A DNA stretch of 64,000 nucleotides from Pleurodeles waltl (Eukaryota; Chordata; Amphibia; Caudata; Salamandridae): positions 350,232,027-350,296,026 of the forward strand of contig NC_090439.1 of assembly GCF_031143425.1 (NCBI RefSeq), in the 5' to 3' direction. This document shows positions 1 to 10,949 of this stretch, piece by piece. The position numbers and the translations under genes are program-made. Under the pieces are notes generated by a model. That model saw only the letters and a program-made list of their open reading frames with translations, ran no database searches and was not told the DNA's origin. Within the stretch, counting starts at the first letter, position 1. Each line of letters opens with the position of its first letter.

Positions 1-2246
1 GACAGCGGAGGCTCAGCTGGGATGGCCTCCCAACGTGGGAGGGGTGCCCGTCGCACCATGACCCCCCTGATATTCAGGATTCTGGCGGTGGCCTACCCGG
101 AGTTGGATGGGCGCTTGAGGGCATCAGAGCAGCCACAAGAGGGTGAGTACACTCGCATTCTGCTGACTTTGCACGCAGTGGAGGTGTCTGGGTGGGGGAG
201 GTGGGCTGTGGGTTTCCCTAGGCCAGGGCGAGTTCCGTATGCTAGGCCCCTCCGTAAAGCAGGCCATGTGGCACCCCACCCACCTCTGTAGAGTGACAAC
301 TACACCTAATCATACCCCTGTGTCATCTATGTGTGCAGATGTCGTCCATAGCCTTGTAGGCCATTTCCCAAGAATTGAACAGTGGAGCCAAGAGCGCGGA
401 GTAGTGCAGGGGGCTTCTGTGTCTGTCATGTCCGCCAACGGTAGCGGTAATGCATGCACTCAACATGTCTTTCTTCTGTCACCCCCCCTTTTTGTCGTCT
501 CCCTGTTCTTGTGTGCATTAGCCTCATCAGGCGGAGGAGCGGTGGCACCGGAGGACCAGTGGGCTGCATCCCACATGGCCATGGAGGACCACACTACGGA
601 ATCGGACTTCACCAGTGGGACGGAGGGCGAGGGGAGCTCCACGGCGGGGGCAGGAGCTGACACCAGTGACATGGACTCGTCCTCCGATTGGAGCTCCCTT
701 GTGGTGGCGGCAACATCTGTGCCACCCCCATCTACAGGTACAGCCGCCACCCCCCCTTCCAGCACCACCCTCCCAGCAGCCCCTCAGCCTTCGCCGTGCC
801 CGCTCACCCGGGAGGGTGGGCATCACCTTCGCCCCAGGCACCTCAGGCCCTGCCCCAGTCACCCCTGCTGCCCTCAGTGAGGAGGCCATTGACCTCCTCA
901 GGTCCCTCACTGTTGGGCAGTCTACCATTTTGAATGCCATCCAGGGTGTAGAAAGGCAGTTGCAACAAACAAATGCATTCCTGGAGGGCATTCATTCTGG
1001 TCAGGCGGCCCTTCAGCAAGCTTTTCAGACTCTGGCCTCAGCACTGACGGCAGCCATTGTCCCTGTGTCTAGCCTCCCCCCTCCAACTTCCTCCACCGAG
1101 ACCCAATCCCCTGTACCTCAGCCTATCCCAAGCACACCATCAGACCAGCATGCACACACGTCAACACACAAGGGAAGCTCAGGCAAACATAAGCACCACA
1201 CATCCCACAGTCACTCACGCAAGCATCACACACATGCAGACACATCCACATCCACTGCCTCCACTGTGTCCTCCTCCTCCTCGTCTCCCTCCTCCCTCCC
1301 AGTCTTGTCTACACTCACACCTGCATGCACTACCTCTACAGCCACTACGTCCCTCTCCAGCACACCCACCACCACACCCCGCTCACATACAGTCACCACC
1401 CCCACTACCATTCACACGTCCCCTGTGTCCTTTCCCAGTGTGTCTGTGATGCCCCCTCCCAAGGTACACAAATGCAGGCACACACCCACCCAACAGCCAT
1501 CCACCTCACGACAGCCTCTAGCGCATGCACCTTCACCCAAAGTCACCAAACATACACCTCCTACAACCACCACCTCTTCCTCCATTCCCAAACCCTCTCC
1601 AGCTACCCGTCCCAGTGTGTCCCAAAAACTTTTCCTGTCCAACCTTGACCTCTTTCCCACCCCTCCCTCACCCCGTCCATCTCATAGGTCCCAAACTAGC
1701 ACCTCAGCCACAACATCTCCGGGACCAGTGGTGCCTGTAGTCACCGGAATCTGGAGTGCACCGGCCACCAGGGCAGCCAGTGTGGCAGGGAGCCACAGCA
1801 CAGACAGTCCCCGAACTGTGAAGCATCAGAAGTTGGTCAGTGCCCGGCGGGAGAGGGGGAAGACTCCAGCCACCAAAGCCGCTCCCAGGGGTCCCGGTGG
1901 GAGTGTGGAGTCAGCTGTGACACCTTCCAAGGTGGGGAAGGGCCACAAGAAACCCGGCAAGTCTGGGAAGAGCAGCACGGCGGAGAAGACTGCCATCATC
2001 CCTGCTGCCCAGGAGGCCACCTCCAGCACAAGCCCAGCTGCCCAGGACAGGCCCACCAGCACAAGCCCAGCTGCCCAGGACAGGCCCGCCAGCACTAGCC
2101 CAGCTGCCCAGGACAGGACCGCCAGCACAAGCCCAGCTGCCCAGGACAGGACCGCCAGCGCAAACCCAGCTGCCCAGGACAGGCCCGCCAGCACCAACCC
2201 ACCTGCCCAGGAGGGGCCCGCCAGCACAAGCCCCGCTGGGCCATGA
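1..2246 (+). pseudogene. Myb/SANT-like Harbinger protein, copy 1 (C-terminal exons, frameshifted)
   Basis: The segment 1-142 is the end of the exon that carries the Myb-like domain in the complete copy; it starts inside the protein and shares MASQR and ILAVAYP motifs. A GTGAGT donor follows at 143. The last exon starts at 522 after a TTAG acceptor, and the phase is the same as in the full copy (one base carried over, giving Ala-Ser-Ser-Gly-Gly). Near position 805-815 the reading frame shifts, so the acidic part (522 to about 810) and the rest (about 810-2246) lie in different frames. The C-terminal part has a helical, possibly coiled-coil stretch (SEEAIDLLRSLTVGQS), a His-rich KHKHH region and a long Ser/Thr/Pro-rich tail ending in 11-residue repeats. 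By homology it is a DNA-binding partner of the transposase. The frameshift and missing 5' part make it non-functional as seen. Confidence 0.75.
2008..2246 (+). repeat. 33 bp coding minisatellite, about 7 copies
   Basis: Seven imperfect 33 bp units encode an 11-residue repeat (AAQDRPASTSP) at the end of the Myb-like reading frame. The length is a multiple of three, so copy-number changes keep the frame. The complete copy at 54-56 kb has no such repeat here. Confidence 0.85.
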
Positions 2247-2305
2247 AGGACCGCCAGCAAAAGCCCTGCTGGGCCATGAAGCAGCTGAGTCCCTGCAATG
2301 GAGAC

Positions 2306-2692
2306 CGCAGCCTCAAGCACTGCTGAACAGGGCACCGCCATCTCAAGCACCGCTGCACAGGGCACCGCCATCTGAAGCACCTCTGAACAGGGCACTGCCA
2401 TCTGAAGCACCGCTGAACAGGGCACTGCCGTCTCAAGCACCACGGAAGAGGGCACTGCCATCTCAAACACCGCTGAACAGGACACCGCCGTCTCAAGCAC
2501 CGCTGAACAGGGCACCGCCATCTCAAACACCGCTGAACAGGGCACCACCGTCTCAAGCACCGCTGAACAGGGCACCGCCGTCTCAAGCACCATGGAAGAG
2601 GGCACCGCCATCTCAAACACCGCTGAACAGGGCACCGCCATATCAAACACCACTGAACAGGGCACCACCGTCTCAAGCACCGCTGGCACATG
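2306..2692 (+). repeat. 30 bp minisatellite, about 13 copies
   Basis: About 13 units of 30 bp (core GAACAGGGCACCGCCATCTC) lie just downstream of the Myb-like stop codon. One frame reads a TAEQG-containing 10-residue repeat interrupted by two TGA codons. A 30 bp array at the equivalent place in the second copy (55978-56366) has the same GAACAGGGC core on its minus strand but a different consensus, so each copy has been homogenised on its own. Confidence 0.85.
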
Positions 2693-2798
2693 AGTGGCAA
2701 GGGCACTGACGCAACTGAGTCTGTCACGGGGGAATGATGCGTGTGTATGTCCCTGTTTTTTCCCTCCTCCCTCCCTGTGTCGTAGGTGCTGTACTCAG

Positions 2799-2881
2799 CG
2801 TGGTCTTCGCCGCCGGCGTTTGTGCTCCTGGTAAAGGATCAGAAAGACTATTGCAGGGAGAATTTGGAGATCCGGAACCAT
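2799..2881 (-). pseudogene. First coding exon of Harbinger transposase, copy 1
   Basis: An 83 bp exon on the minus strand starts with ATG and encodes 27 codons plus two bases (begins MVPDLQILPAIV, ends in an Arg-rich stretch). It has exactly the same length as the exon at 54252-54334 of the complete copy. The protein is conserved (LPAIV, YQE, Arg-rich end) although the DNA has diverged, which suggests past selection on the protein. The donor is CTGAGT here instead of GTGAGT, so splicing is probably lost in this copy. Confidence 0.6.
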
Positions 2882-3194
2882 GGCTTCCTCGTTCCTCGTG
2901 GGGTGTGTAGAGGTGAGCGTTTTCCCTTCGGGGTTCCTGTTTCCGCTATGTTTTTATCCGCGGTGAATCCGCCCCGGAAAAGGTGTCGGATTGGCGTGTC
3001 ATAATAGTGTGGGTGGTACATTGTCTCCCGCCTGTCTGTTGGCGGTGACCGCCGCGCTGTTTGTTTGTACCGCCGTGGTGGTCGGAGTGTTAAAGTGGCT
3101 GTCTTTGTTGGTGGTTTCCGCCACGGTTGTAATTGCAATTTTTTTACCTCTGGACTGTTGCCGGTCTTACCGCCGCTTTAACACCGACCGCCAG

Positions 3195-3210
3195 GGTTGT
3201 AATGACCACC
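3195..3210 (-). repeat. Terminal inverted repeat of Harbinger copy 1
   Basis: Sixteen bases reading GGTGGTCATTACAACC from the tip inward. They match the inverted ends of the complete copy at 53924 and 62575 apart from three or four positions. Confidence 0.8.
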
Positions 3211-3987
3211 ATAATTCTGTTAGTCATGAAACCAGGACAAGAGAAGTGGGAGCATGTGCCAGTTGATAAATGTTACTTGTGAGAATAATTATACTTGTCT
3301 CTTTTCTAGCTCATACTACAAGGTGTCTGTGTACTAAGTGCGCTGCTTTGAGTGTGTTTGGTCATGTCCTAGTGGGTCAAGAAGGACCGAAACCTCCAAA
3401 CTCCAAAGTGATCAACCGACAGCACTGATCGACATCTCTGCTGCATCAACCTGAAATCATGTGAACCTATCTGGCACAAACTATCCTCAGCAGGTAAGAC
3501 TTTTGTATGATGAATATGAAAAGTACCACAGATGTCATTTCCACCTGCCTAGTTGCCATACTTAAAAGGCTGATTTCAAACCACTATGTTATGAGGGTCA
3601 ATAGTCAAAGGGTGGTGTGTGATGCTATGTAGATTTGATAATCGATTCCATCTTGTTTGAGTGGCTCCATTTTCTGTCCTGCAGCAGTTGCAGGGCAAAG
3701 CAGGTGTTTTTCTTCACAGACGTTGTTTTCCTCTCTACAAGTACATAGGTGGACAGTTTCTGGAACATGGTATGTGGGATGCGCATTTGATAATGTTCAC
3801 AAAGCTTAGATTGTTTTTATCAGGGAAAGTACGGCTCAGTCTCGGAACAAATATGGGAGCCTGGCCAGCTCCTGTGAGTGTTTTAGACGTAGACGAGTAC
3901 AGCCAACTTTATTCTCATAGCAGGAGGGAGAGGGGTTCTAGAATTCTCTCCTTGAGTAGTTTTAAGGTATAAAAGACGGGGAAACTT
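3211..3987. other. Unassigned flank
   Basis: About 780 bp between two Harbinger-type ends. There is no open frame with recognisable similarity and no tandem structure. Confidence 0.5.
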
Positions 3988-4807
3988 GGGCCCTGGTTTA
4001 TACTTTTTGCTGCAAAACTGTGCTAACACAGTTTTGCGTAAAAAAGGTTAGCACTGACTAGTGCCATTTTTTAACACCACTCGGTCGTCAAATCTATACC
4101 TTGATGCTGGGTGGCGCTAAAAAATGTTTCGAGTCATTTTTTCCCAAGTTAACCATTGCGCCTTGTTGTAAAGTAAAATGACATTAACGGAGGAAAAATG
4201 ACTCTACATGTATTCCGGTTCACGACATGGAAACACGTTGTAAAGCAGAAATGCACCATTTTTGCCCGCAATAGTGTAAAAAGAGACGCAAATGGAGAAA
4301 ACAGTGCAAAGAGCCCCACAATGGATCCCAGAAGCCAGAAGAGACCGCAGGGAGACCCCAATCAACCAGGAACCAGCCAGCAGGACACAGACAAGACCCA
4401 GGGGCGGGAGAAGAAAAAGAGGAAGTGTTGTTTCAGTGCAGAGGAGCACAAAATACTGGTGAGAGAGGTGATGGAGCATCAAAATCAACTCTTCATCACC
4501 TCCAAATTGCCAATTGGAAGGAGAGAGGCAATCTGGCAGCAGATTATGGATAAAATCAACAGTGTGGCAGAGGTTAGGAGAACAGTGACTGCATGCAATA
4601 AACGCTGGCATGACTACAAGAGAAGGACTAAGGAATAAATGGCAAGGAACAGGAAGGCAGCACTGCAAACTGGAGGTGGAAGCCCAGCACCACAAGAGTA
4701 CATTGATGAGATGGAGGAGATGGTTGCAGCGGTCATCCCGGAAGAAATTGTCACAGGAACACAAGGACAGGACAGTGCAGAATACCAGGAAACTCCACAA
4801 ATGAAGG

Positions 4808-7321
4808 GTAAGTTACATGGGGGAAATTCATGCTTAAATGTCAGGTGCAAGAAGGGGGAGGTACATAGGACTCACATGCACATTGAGCAACGTGCACCAT
4901 ACCAATGTAAGCTTACCCATGTACCTGCGCCTTGTGAGTGCCATGCACCATTGAAACATACACAACCAGGAAATATTAAGAACACCAGGCCTAAATACCC
5001 ACATGTACAAATACAGCACATGGGATGGATGGCATGTATAATCACTGTGCCACTGATTGTTATATCACTAAATCCCTTGCATGTAGTCTCATCAACACCA
5101 CTGACACAATCAAGACCTCAGAGGCTAGGTAGTCAGTCAACACCCTTCCCGGGGCTACAGCATAGTGGTGTCCTTTGCTGTAACATTTTGTAACAGCCTT
5201 GCCTCATAGCCCAAACACATGTGTGCTGCATCTCACAGCACACTAGTCACTGCAACTGTCCCAACAGTACACAGGCATGTGCTGGTGGTACCACCACACT
5301 TAGACAACACATCCACATGATGCAGTCATCCCTCCATCACGCAGTCAGGGTGTCCCCTGGGTGCATGGAACAATTAACTCAACAGGTGGTGGCGGAATAG
5401 CAGGCTGGACTAGAATCATTGGTAACATGCCACTACCCAGACCAACTAAACTGAAGTTGTGTTCCACCACACATATTGATGCTGAACTGAAATGTGCCAG
5501 TACACAAAATATGTACCACAGTTTGCAAACAGTAGGTCACAACAGTCACAGGCTGAGCCCACAACTATTTGGACACAACCATGTCAGACACAAGGGAATT
5601 GGGAAATAAACACACTCATACAACACATGGAGTATGGCTTTCACATAATGGCGTTTAATGCCACATCAACGGGTGGGGGATGGTGCATGGGTAAGCCCGG
5701 TGTTGGTAAGACTGCCAGTGCAGTATACCCACTGCACTTGGCAGTATGAGTCACACCATGGGATGGCGGCTGGTAATATGTCTGCACATGGTAGCTCTGT
5801 GGGACACACACTAGACAATATAGATGGATCAAATAGAGTCAGTGCCAGTTGTGGCCTGCATTGGGTGTAACAGTAACAAGACATGCTGCACCCAGCCCCG
5901 CAAATCAAGCAGTAGAAAGGGCAAAGGGCCAAGGTATGGGACATCCTGCTCTGCTCATTCAGTACGTGGGCTGTGCAGGGCCACCCCGGGACACATCACT
6001 TCACTAACAACAATTATTTCATGGGGAATACACAGCGATGCAAAGGCTGAAGGAAATTTGGAACTATACCTGGAGGGTAGTGTTGAACATAACACTGATC
6101 TGGTGTCACAGGACTGATGCCATACCCAGTCTCTCAGCTGCTGGTAACCTGCCATGTTCAGCCATTGGCCCATGGGGCATTACACATTGACAACAGTTGC
6201 CACCCCCACAACCTGTGCTGTAGGGGGTGAACAATTGCACAGTGGCACAAGGGTGCCCCTTGGACTGTTGCACATGAAATATGAACCTATCTCAAGCCCT
6301 GACCTGAGTACAACTCCTCAGAATTGGCAAAGTCCATAGACACATTTACCATCAGGCACTGTAACAAACAGAATGATGTACACATCAGAAAATTCATACG
6401 CATATTGGCCATCCCTGGGTTCATACATGTGCTTTTGTCACATGAGTTGTACTGTCACCATGCTGCACTCATGTATCATAGTGCAAAGAGGGCTGCATTG
6501 AAGGGGAGGACATAGGTGTTCAGTAGGGTAAACAACCTAGTCCGACAGGAGTAGAACCAGTACTCTGCCAGGTCCATGAGTGCTATGCAAAGTAGTACAC
6601 AAACACAAATCACAACATGAGGAGACATCAATGGCAACAAGAGCACAGTGTGGCAACCATGCCATCCCTGGGGTGGTGCAAGGACTCAGCACAGCATGGG
6701 TGTATGTGAAATATGTAAGACTGGAACAGGTGAAAATTGCCATGTGTGGTGCTGTGCCATGAGCACAGCAACACACATTGCAAGGCAACTCCATGCAAAT
6801 GGATGCAAAAGGTGGGTAGAACAAGATAAGAGGCCGTCAAAACACAATAAGGATAGACAGCACACTTAGAAGATATGATGCAGACAATTGTGGCAACTGG
6901 GCTTCCATTTATGTGACATGCAGATTGAGCATGGGGCTGTAGACTGCAGCTATGATGTACTGGAACAATCCACTGGAACTAATGGGAGCATCAAAGGCCC
7001 GTGGCGCCACTGGAGCATCACATTCAGTGACGCTCCAGTGGTGCTAAGCACTGCGCTGCATTGACAAGGTAGCGTTAAGACACCTTTTATGGCATTATGT
7101 CACCTTGTAAATATGTAGGCACCTGATCATGACAGTGCGTGGAAGGTGGAGCAATGGGTGTTGCTGTGGGCGTGCCACAGCAACACACGATATATTTCAA
7201 TGCTGCCTCCGAGAAATGGAATATTGTAAACTTGAGGTAGGGCCAAAATTATTACGCCAGCCACAGGGGTGGCATTAGCAGGGTACAACAAGGAGGAATA
7301 CATTTGTACCTCCTTCATTTC
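4808..7321. other. Intron of the Myb-like pseudogene, left part
   Basis: Non-coding DNA rich in CACATG-type words. Around 6985-7050 a short inverted repeat (GGCGCCACTGGAGC and its reversed form GCTCCAGTGGTGC) is visible. There is no coding signal. Confidence 0.5.
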
Positions 7322-8173
7322 TGAATTCCAGATGTATGATAGAACAACGCATGCACTTACAACGCATGCCTTTACAACGCAGTAAGTACAATGCACGGTT
7401 ATTACCACACATGCACTTACCACGAAATGTTTTTACAATGCATATGCTTTTAGCACGAATGTCTTTACCACGAAAAGTTCGCAGTAAAGGCATAGTTGGT
7501 AAAGGCATATGCATGGTAAAAACTAGAGGTAAGTAAAACATACATTATATACACAAACACACCTTTCCACCCAAAAACCCTATCTACCCTAATCCATACA
7601 AATTACCTATCCACTCCAAGACCCATTCCCAACCTAAAACCTAAACATCTCTTACCACCCCAAACCCCATACCCACCCTAAAAACTAAATACCCCTTACC
7701 ACCCCAAATGCCATACCCACCCTAAAACCTAAAAATGCCCTTACCACCCCAAAACCCACACCCACCCTAAAACCTAAACAACCCTTACCACCCCAAACCT
7801 CACCCCCACCCTAAACCTAAAAATCCCCTTCCCCCCCCAAAACCAATGCCCACCCTAAAACCTAAAAATGCCCTTTCCACCCCAAAACCCATACCCACCG
7901 TAAAACTTAAAAATGCAATTACCACCAATAACTGTTACCCACCCTAAACACTATATATATTTATCACTCAACCCACTTAATACTCACCTGTACTTACCTT
8001 TAAATCTTTTACCACGCATACACCTTTACCATTCATGCCTATACAATGAAATTCGTTGTAAAGGCATGCGTGGTAAAGCCATGCGTGGTAAAGACATATG
8101 CGTTGTAAATGCATTGTGGTAAATGCATTTCATTGCATTCACCGCAATGTAAGTGATGCTTCCCCTGAATTCC
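7322..8173. mobile_element. Hairpin-flanked C-rich insertion, possible non-autonomous DNA element
   Basis: Two blocks (about 7343-7525 and 8008-8135) are each built from runs of TTTACCACGCATGCC-like units followed by the same units inverted (GGCATGCGTGGTAAA), so each can fold into a hairpin. Between them lies a C-rich tandem array. The octamer TGAATTCC occurs on both outer sides (7322-7329 and 8166-8173), which would fit an 8 bp target duplication of the hAT type. No clear hAT-type terminal inverted repeats are visible. Confidence 0.45.
7560..7970 (+). repeat. C/A-rich tandem repeat, about 46 bp unit
   Basis: Seven to eight imperfect units contain CCACCCTAAAACCTAAA and CTTACCACCCCAAAACC. The CCCTAAA words resemble telomeric repeats, but the unit is about 46 bp and is not telomeric. 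Confidence 0.7.
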
Positions 8174-9770
8174 TACGTCTGCTGCAATCTACAGCATGCA
8201 TAGGAAGAGCAAAATGTCAGAAATCATCGTTTAAGACAGTGAAGGTGTAACTCCATGCAAATAAGCAATCATATGTAAATGACGATTTGGCTCTTCCGAG
8301 TGTTCTGCATTCTACAGCTCACACAGAAGTTCCAAAGTGCCATTGGTGATTGTTACTGTGCATGAAGGGACACTTTCACACACATTAACAGTCACACCCA
8401 TCAACGCATACATCCTTGCACATTGGTGCAAGGATGCCTACAATTACGCTGGCTGCTGAATCTTGCACCACTATGGGGGACAACACAGGGGTGCCCCATA
8501 ATCACTTGAGTACGGTGCAATCTTGCATCACCAAAGTGAAGTACTGCGACGCAGATTATTTACGTATAGCACTGTGCTGCACCACTTCTAGATCAACATG
8601 GGCCTATTATGACAATGAGCTTAAAATATCAACTCAGTGAAGTGACTTGTCATCTGCCATAACACAGATAGACTGATTTTACACCATCTCATTGCAGAGG
8701 GTGATGGCTCTTCTGCGGATCTGCCTGTCCTGGAGTACCCTGATGACCTGGCTGACCAGCTGGCAACTATCAGCCAAGAGACCGTCCACAAACTCCTTGT
8801 GAACATGCAGATACCTCCTCCGGTCACAAGGAAGAGTATAGAATTAGCAGACATCCCACAGGCCCCACTTAGCACCCCAAGAGTACGCCCTGCCAGCACC
8901 AATACAGCAGAGGACTCCAAGGACATAGGCACCAGCTTCAAGAGGACAGTGGTGGGAGTCCAGCAGGAGCTGGCCAAGAAGGTGCGGGTGGGGATGCAAA
9001 CAATGGCAGCCAGCCTTGAGGGGATGTTGACGTGCATGGTCATGGCAACAGAACAGGCTACAGCCAACTGATGCACACACTCCCTAATGCATGGAGTCCA
9101 GGAGTATCTGAGGGACATAGCTGCTGCCATGAGGGAGAGGCCACAACAACTGCCCTCCCAAACTGGCAGCAGTGTGCCCGAGGACAATAAGGACTCCATG
9201 CACCGAGAATTGGTCTCCCTCAGAGCAGACATGGCTGACTACCACAGGGATGTTGCAGCTATACTTAAAAATCAGTAGCTCCTCCTTGCTGCAGTGATGC
9301 CTGTAGTACCACAGATGGCAGCTGCCGGGAATTGGGAGCCCACATCTACATCCACTGAGGTGTGTGTGGCTCCCTCTACCTCCCCACTACCACCATAAAG
9401 GGTAGAGGAGGCACCACATGCATCGGAGGATGAAGGTGTGGAACAGATCATCTTCACCAGTAGGAGTTCCAGGTAGCACCAGCCCATGCCACATGGGCAG
9501 TGTTTTCCTTAGTCCTGTGCTTGCCAGTGTTGGCACTATGACAGATATACACCACCTCAACATACTGTTGACCTCTCTGCTATGGACTGCTATTGTCGCT
9601 GACTTTCCATTTGGCAATTTATATACATTTGCACTGAAAGACACTTTACCCAAATATGTCCTGTGACATGTCCCTCAACCCCAGACTTATGTTGTGTTCC
9701 AATTGGATGGATTCCACAAATGGGGACACAGACCTGGACATTGTATATACTTTGCACTGTTACACTTGTA

Positions 9771-9776
9771 AATAAA
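9771..9776 (+). terminator. Poly(A) signal AATAAA of the + Myb-like pseudogene
   Basis: A canonical AATAAA about 300 bp downstream of the end of the decayed reading frame, followed by an A/C-rich stretch. Confidence 0.4.
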
Positions 9777-10949
9777 CACCACCCACACAACCATCATGTT
9801 TATGTGTGTTGTGACACTTCTACAATGCCTAGTGTTTGGGATGTGTGTAACATGTCTCAAGTCACAGAGTGCCAGTACAAGAGCGCATGTATATGTGGGC
9901 ACATATCTATGCACATGGTACCTACATGTTGTACGTTGATGTTGGCCTCATCCCCTACAATCAAATCACTGAATATGTGATATATTTAGAAAGCATGTAT
10001 GCTGCAGCCACTACATACTGCAAGAATGGGTGTGAAACAGTCATCGGGCAATTTCGTCAGCTGGGAGTACCACTAGAACACATTGGTGTGTAACAGAGGG
10101 ACTCAAACTCATCCATTATTGCCACTGGTCAGTTTAGCAGGATAGGAATTATATGTAGGCAGTAGTAACATGTCCCACAGTGCCCAACATCCCACAACAA
10201 AACACATACAATGTTAGCTGGATTCCCACACCTCTCCTATCCTATACATGGTCAACATAGTCATCTTGAGTGGTGGGAACACTGGATGGCAGGTGCATAG
10301 GTAAGTAGATGTGTTGTAGCTGTCAATGTGACAGCTCAGTCATAAGGAGGTGTTGAAAATGTTAAGACAGGGATTTGGATGTAGGATGGAGTCCCCAGGA
10401 CAACACACAATTTGCACTGTACACCCATGGGAAGACCCTGAGACCCAAGCATATGACACAAAAAGTAAGGGAGTACCCAATAACATTTATTATGATAAAT
10501 AAATCAATTAAACACTAGTAATTAATACCTATCCTAATATAACCTATCCTAACTGTACATAACCCACAATAGACCCTAACTACTCTATGCTACACTTACC
10601 TAACACATTTAACTACGCACTCTAAACATTCACCCCCACCCCCCTTATATCCCAGGACACATGCAGGATAACATACACTCACATTTACTAACTATGACTA
10701 AACAAATATATATATTTTGCATTTTTGTTTTAGATATGTATATATATTTTTTAATCAACATATAAAAGCCTCATCACCCCTACCCACCCACCCACATAGC
10801 ACCATATAAAAAGTAGTACACCCACCCGAAACCTACTTATCCTAACTAACCCACTAACCTATTCTAACCTACAACTAACCCCCTAATACCTGCAAAAAAA
10901 GTAGAAAAAGAGGAGGGAGGGGAGTCAAGTTGGGAGGAGTGGCATAATG
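9777..10949. other. Intergenic/3' UTR-like interval
   Basis: No coding signal. 10480-10900 is A/C-rich on + with TTTATT at about 10485, which would be an AATAAA on the minus strand and fits the 3' end of the minus-strand Myb-like relic. Confidence 0.4.

Larger units (their letters stand above)
1..3210 (+). mobile_element. PIF/Harbinger element, copy 1, partial (cut by window start)
   Basis: This is the terminal 3.2 kb of a Harbinger element of the same family as the complete copy at 53924-62575, in opposite orientation. The shared parts, in order, are: the end of a Myb-like exon, an intron, the large Ser/Thr/Pro-rich last exon, a minisatellite tail, the antisense first exon of the transposase, a GGCGG/CCGCC-rich subterminal zone, and an inverted end (3195-3210, reading GGTGGTCATTACAACC inward from the tip). 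The tip matches GGGGGTCATTCYRACC of the complete copy with a few changes. The flanking triplet is ATA (3211-3213). The rest of the element lies outside the window, so its target duplication cannot be tested. Confidence 0.85.
4321..9476 (+). pseudogene. Myb/SANT-like Harbinger protein with in-frame stops (two exons)
   Basis: Exon 1 (4321-4807) starts at an ATG giving MDPRSQKRPQ, followed by a basic KKKRK stretch (possible nuclear localisation signal) and a Myb/SANT-like domain with helices around FSAEEHKILVREVMEHQ, IWQQIMDKIN and TACNKRWHDYKRR. The stop TAA at 4636-4638 is in frame, and the same frame continues as ARNRKAALQTGGG, so it looks like a point nonsense mutation. The exon ends at a GTAAGT donor (4808). 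Exon 2 starts at 8698 after a TTGCAG acceptor with matching phase. It continues EGDGSS, then a long acidic/helical tail interrupted by TGA (9069) and TAG (9276). An AATAAA lies at 9771. The family role is DNA binding and nuclear import of a Harbinger transposase. The gene is dead in this copy, with an unusually large 3.9 kb intron. Confidence 0.7.

Noticed and set aside
1826..2689. 287-codon open frame on the minus strand with a repeated peptide
   Set aside because: It is the complement of the 33 bp and 30 bp minisatellites of the Myb-like gene. There is no independent support.
7560..7970. Interstitial telomeric repeat because of CCCTAAA words
   Set aside because: The unit is about 46 bp and the words are not in a head-to-tail hexamer run.
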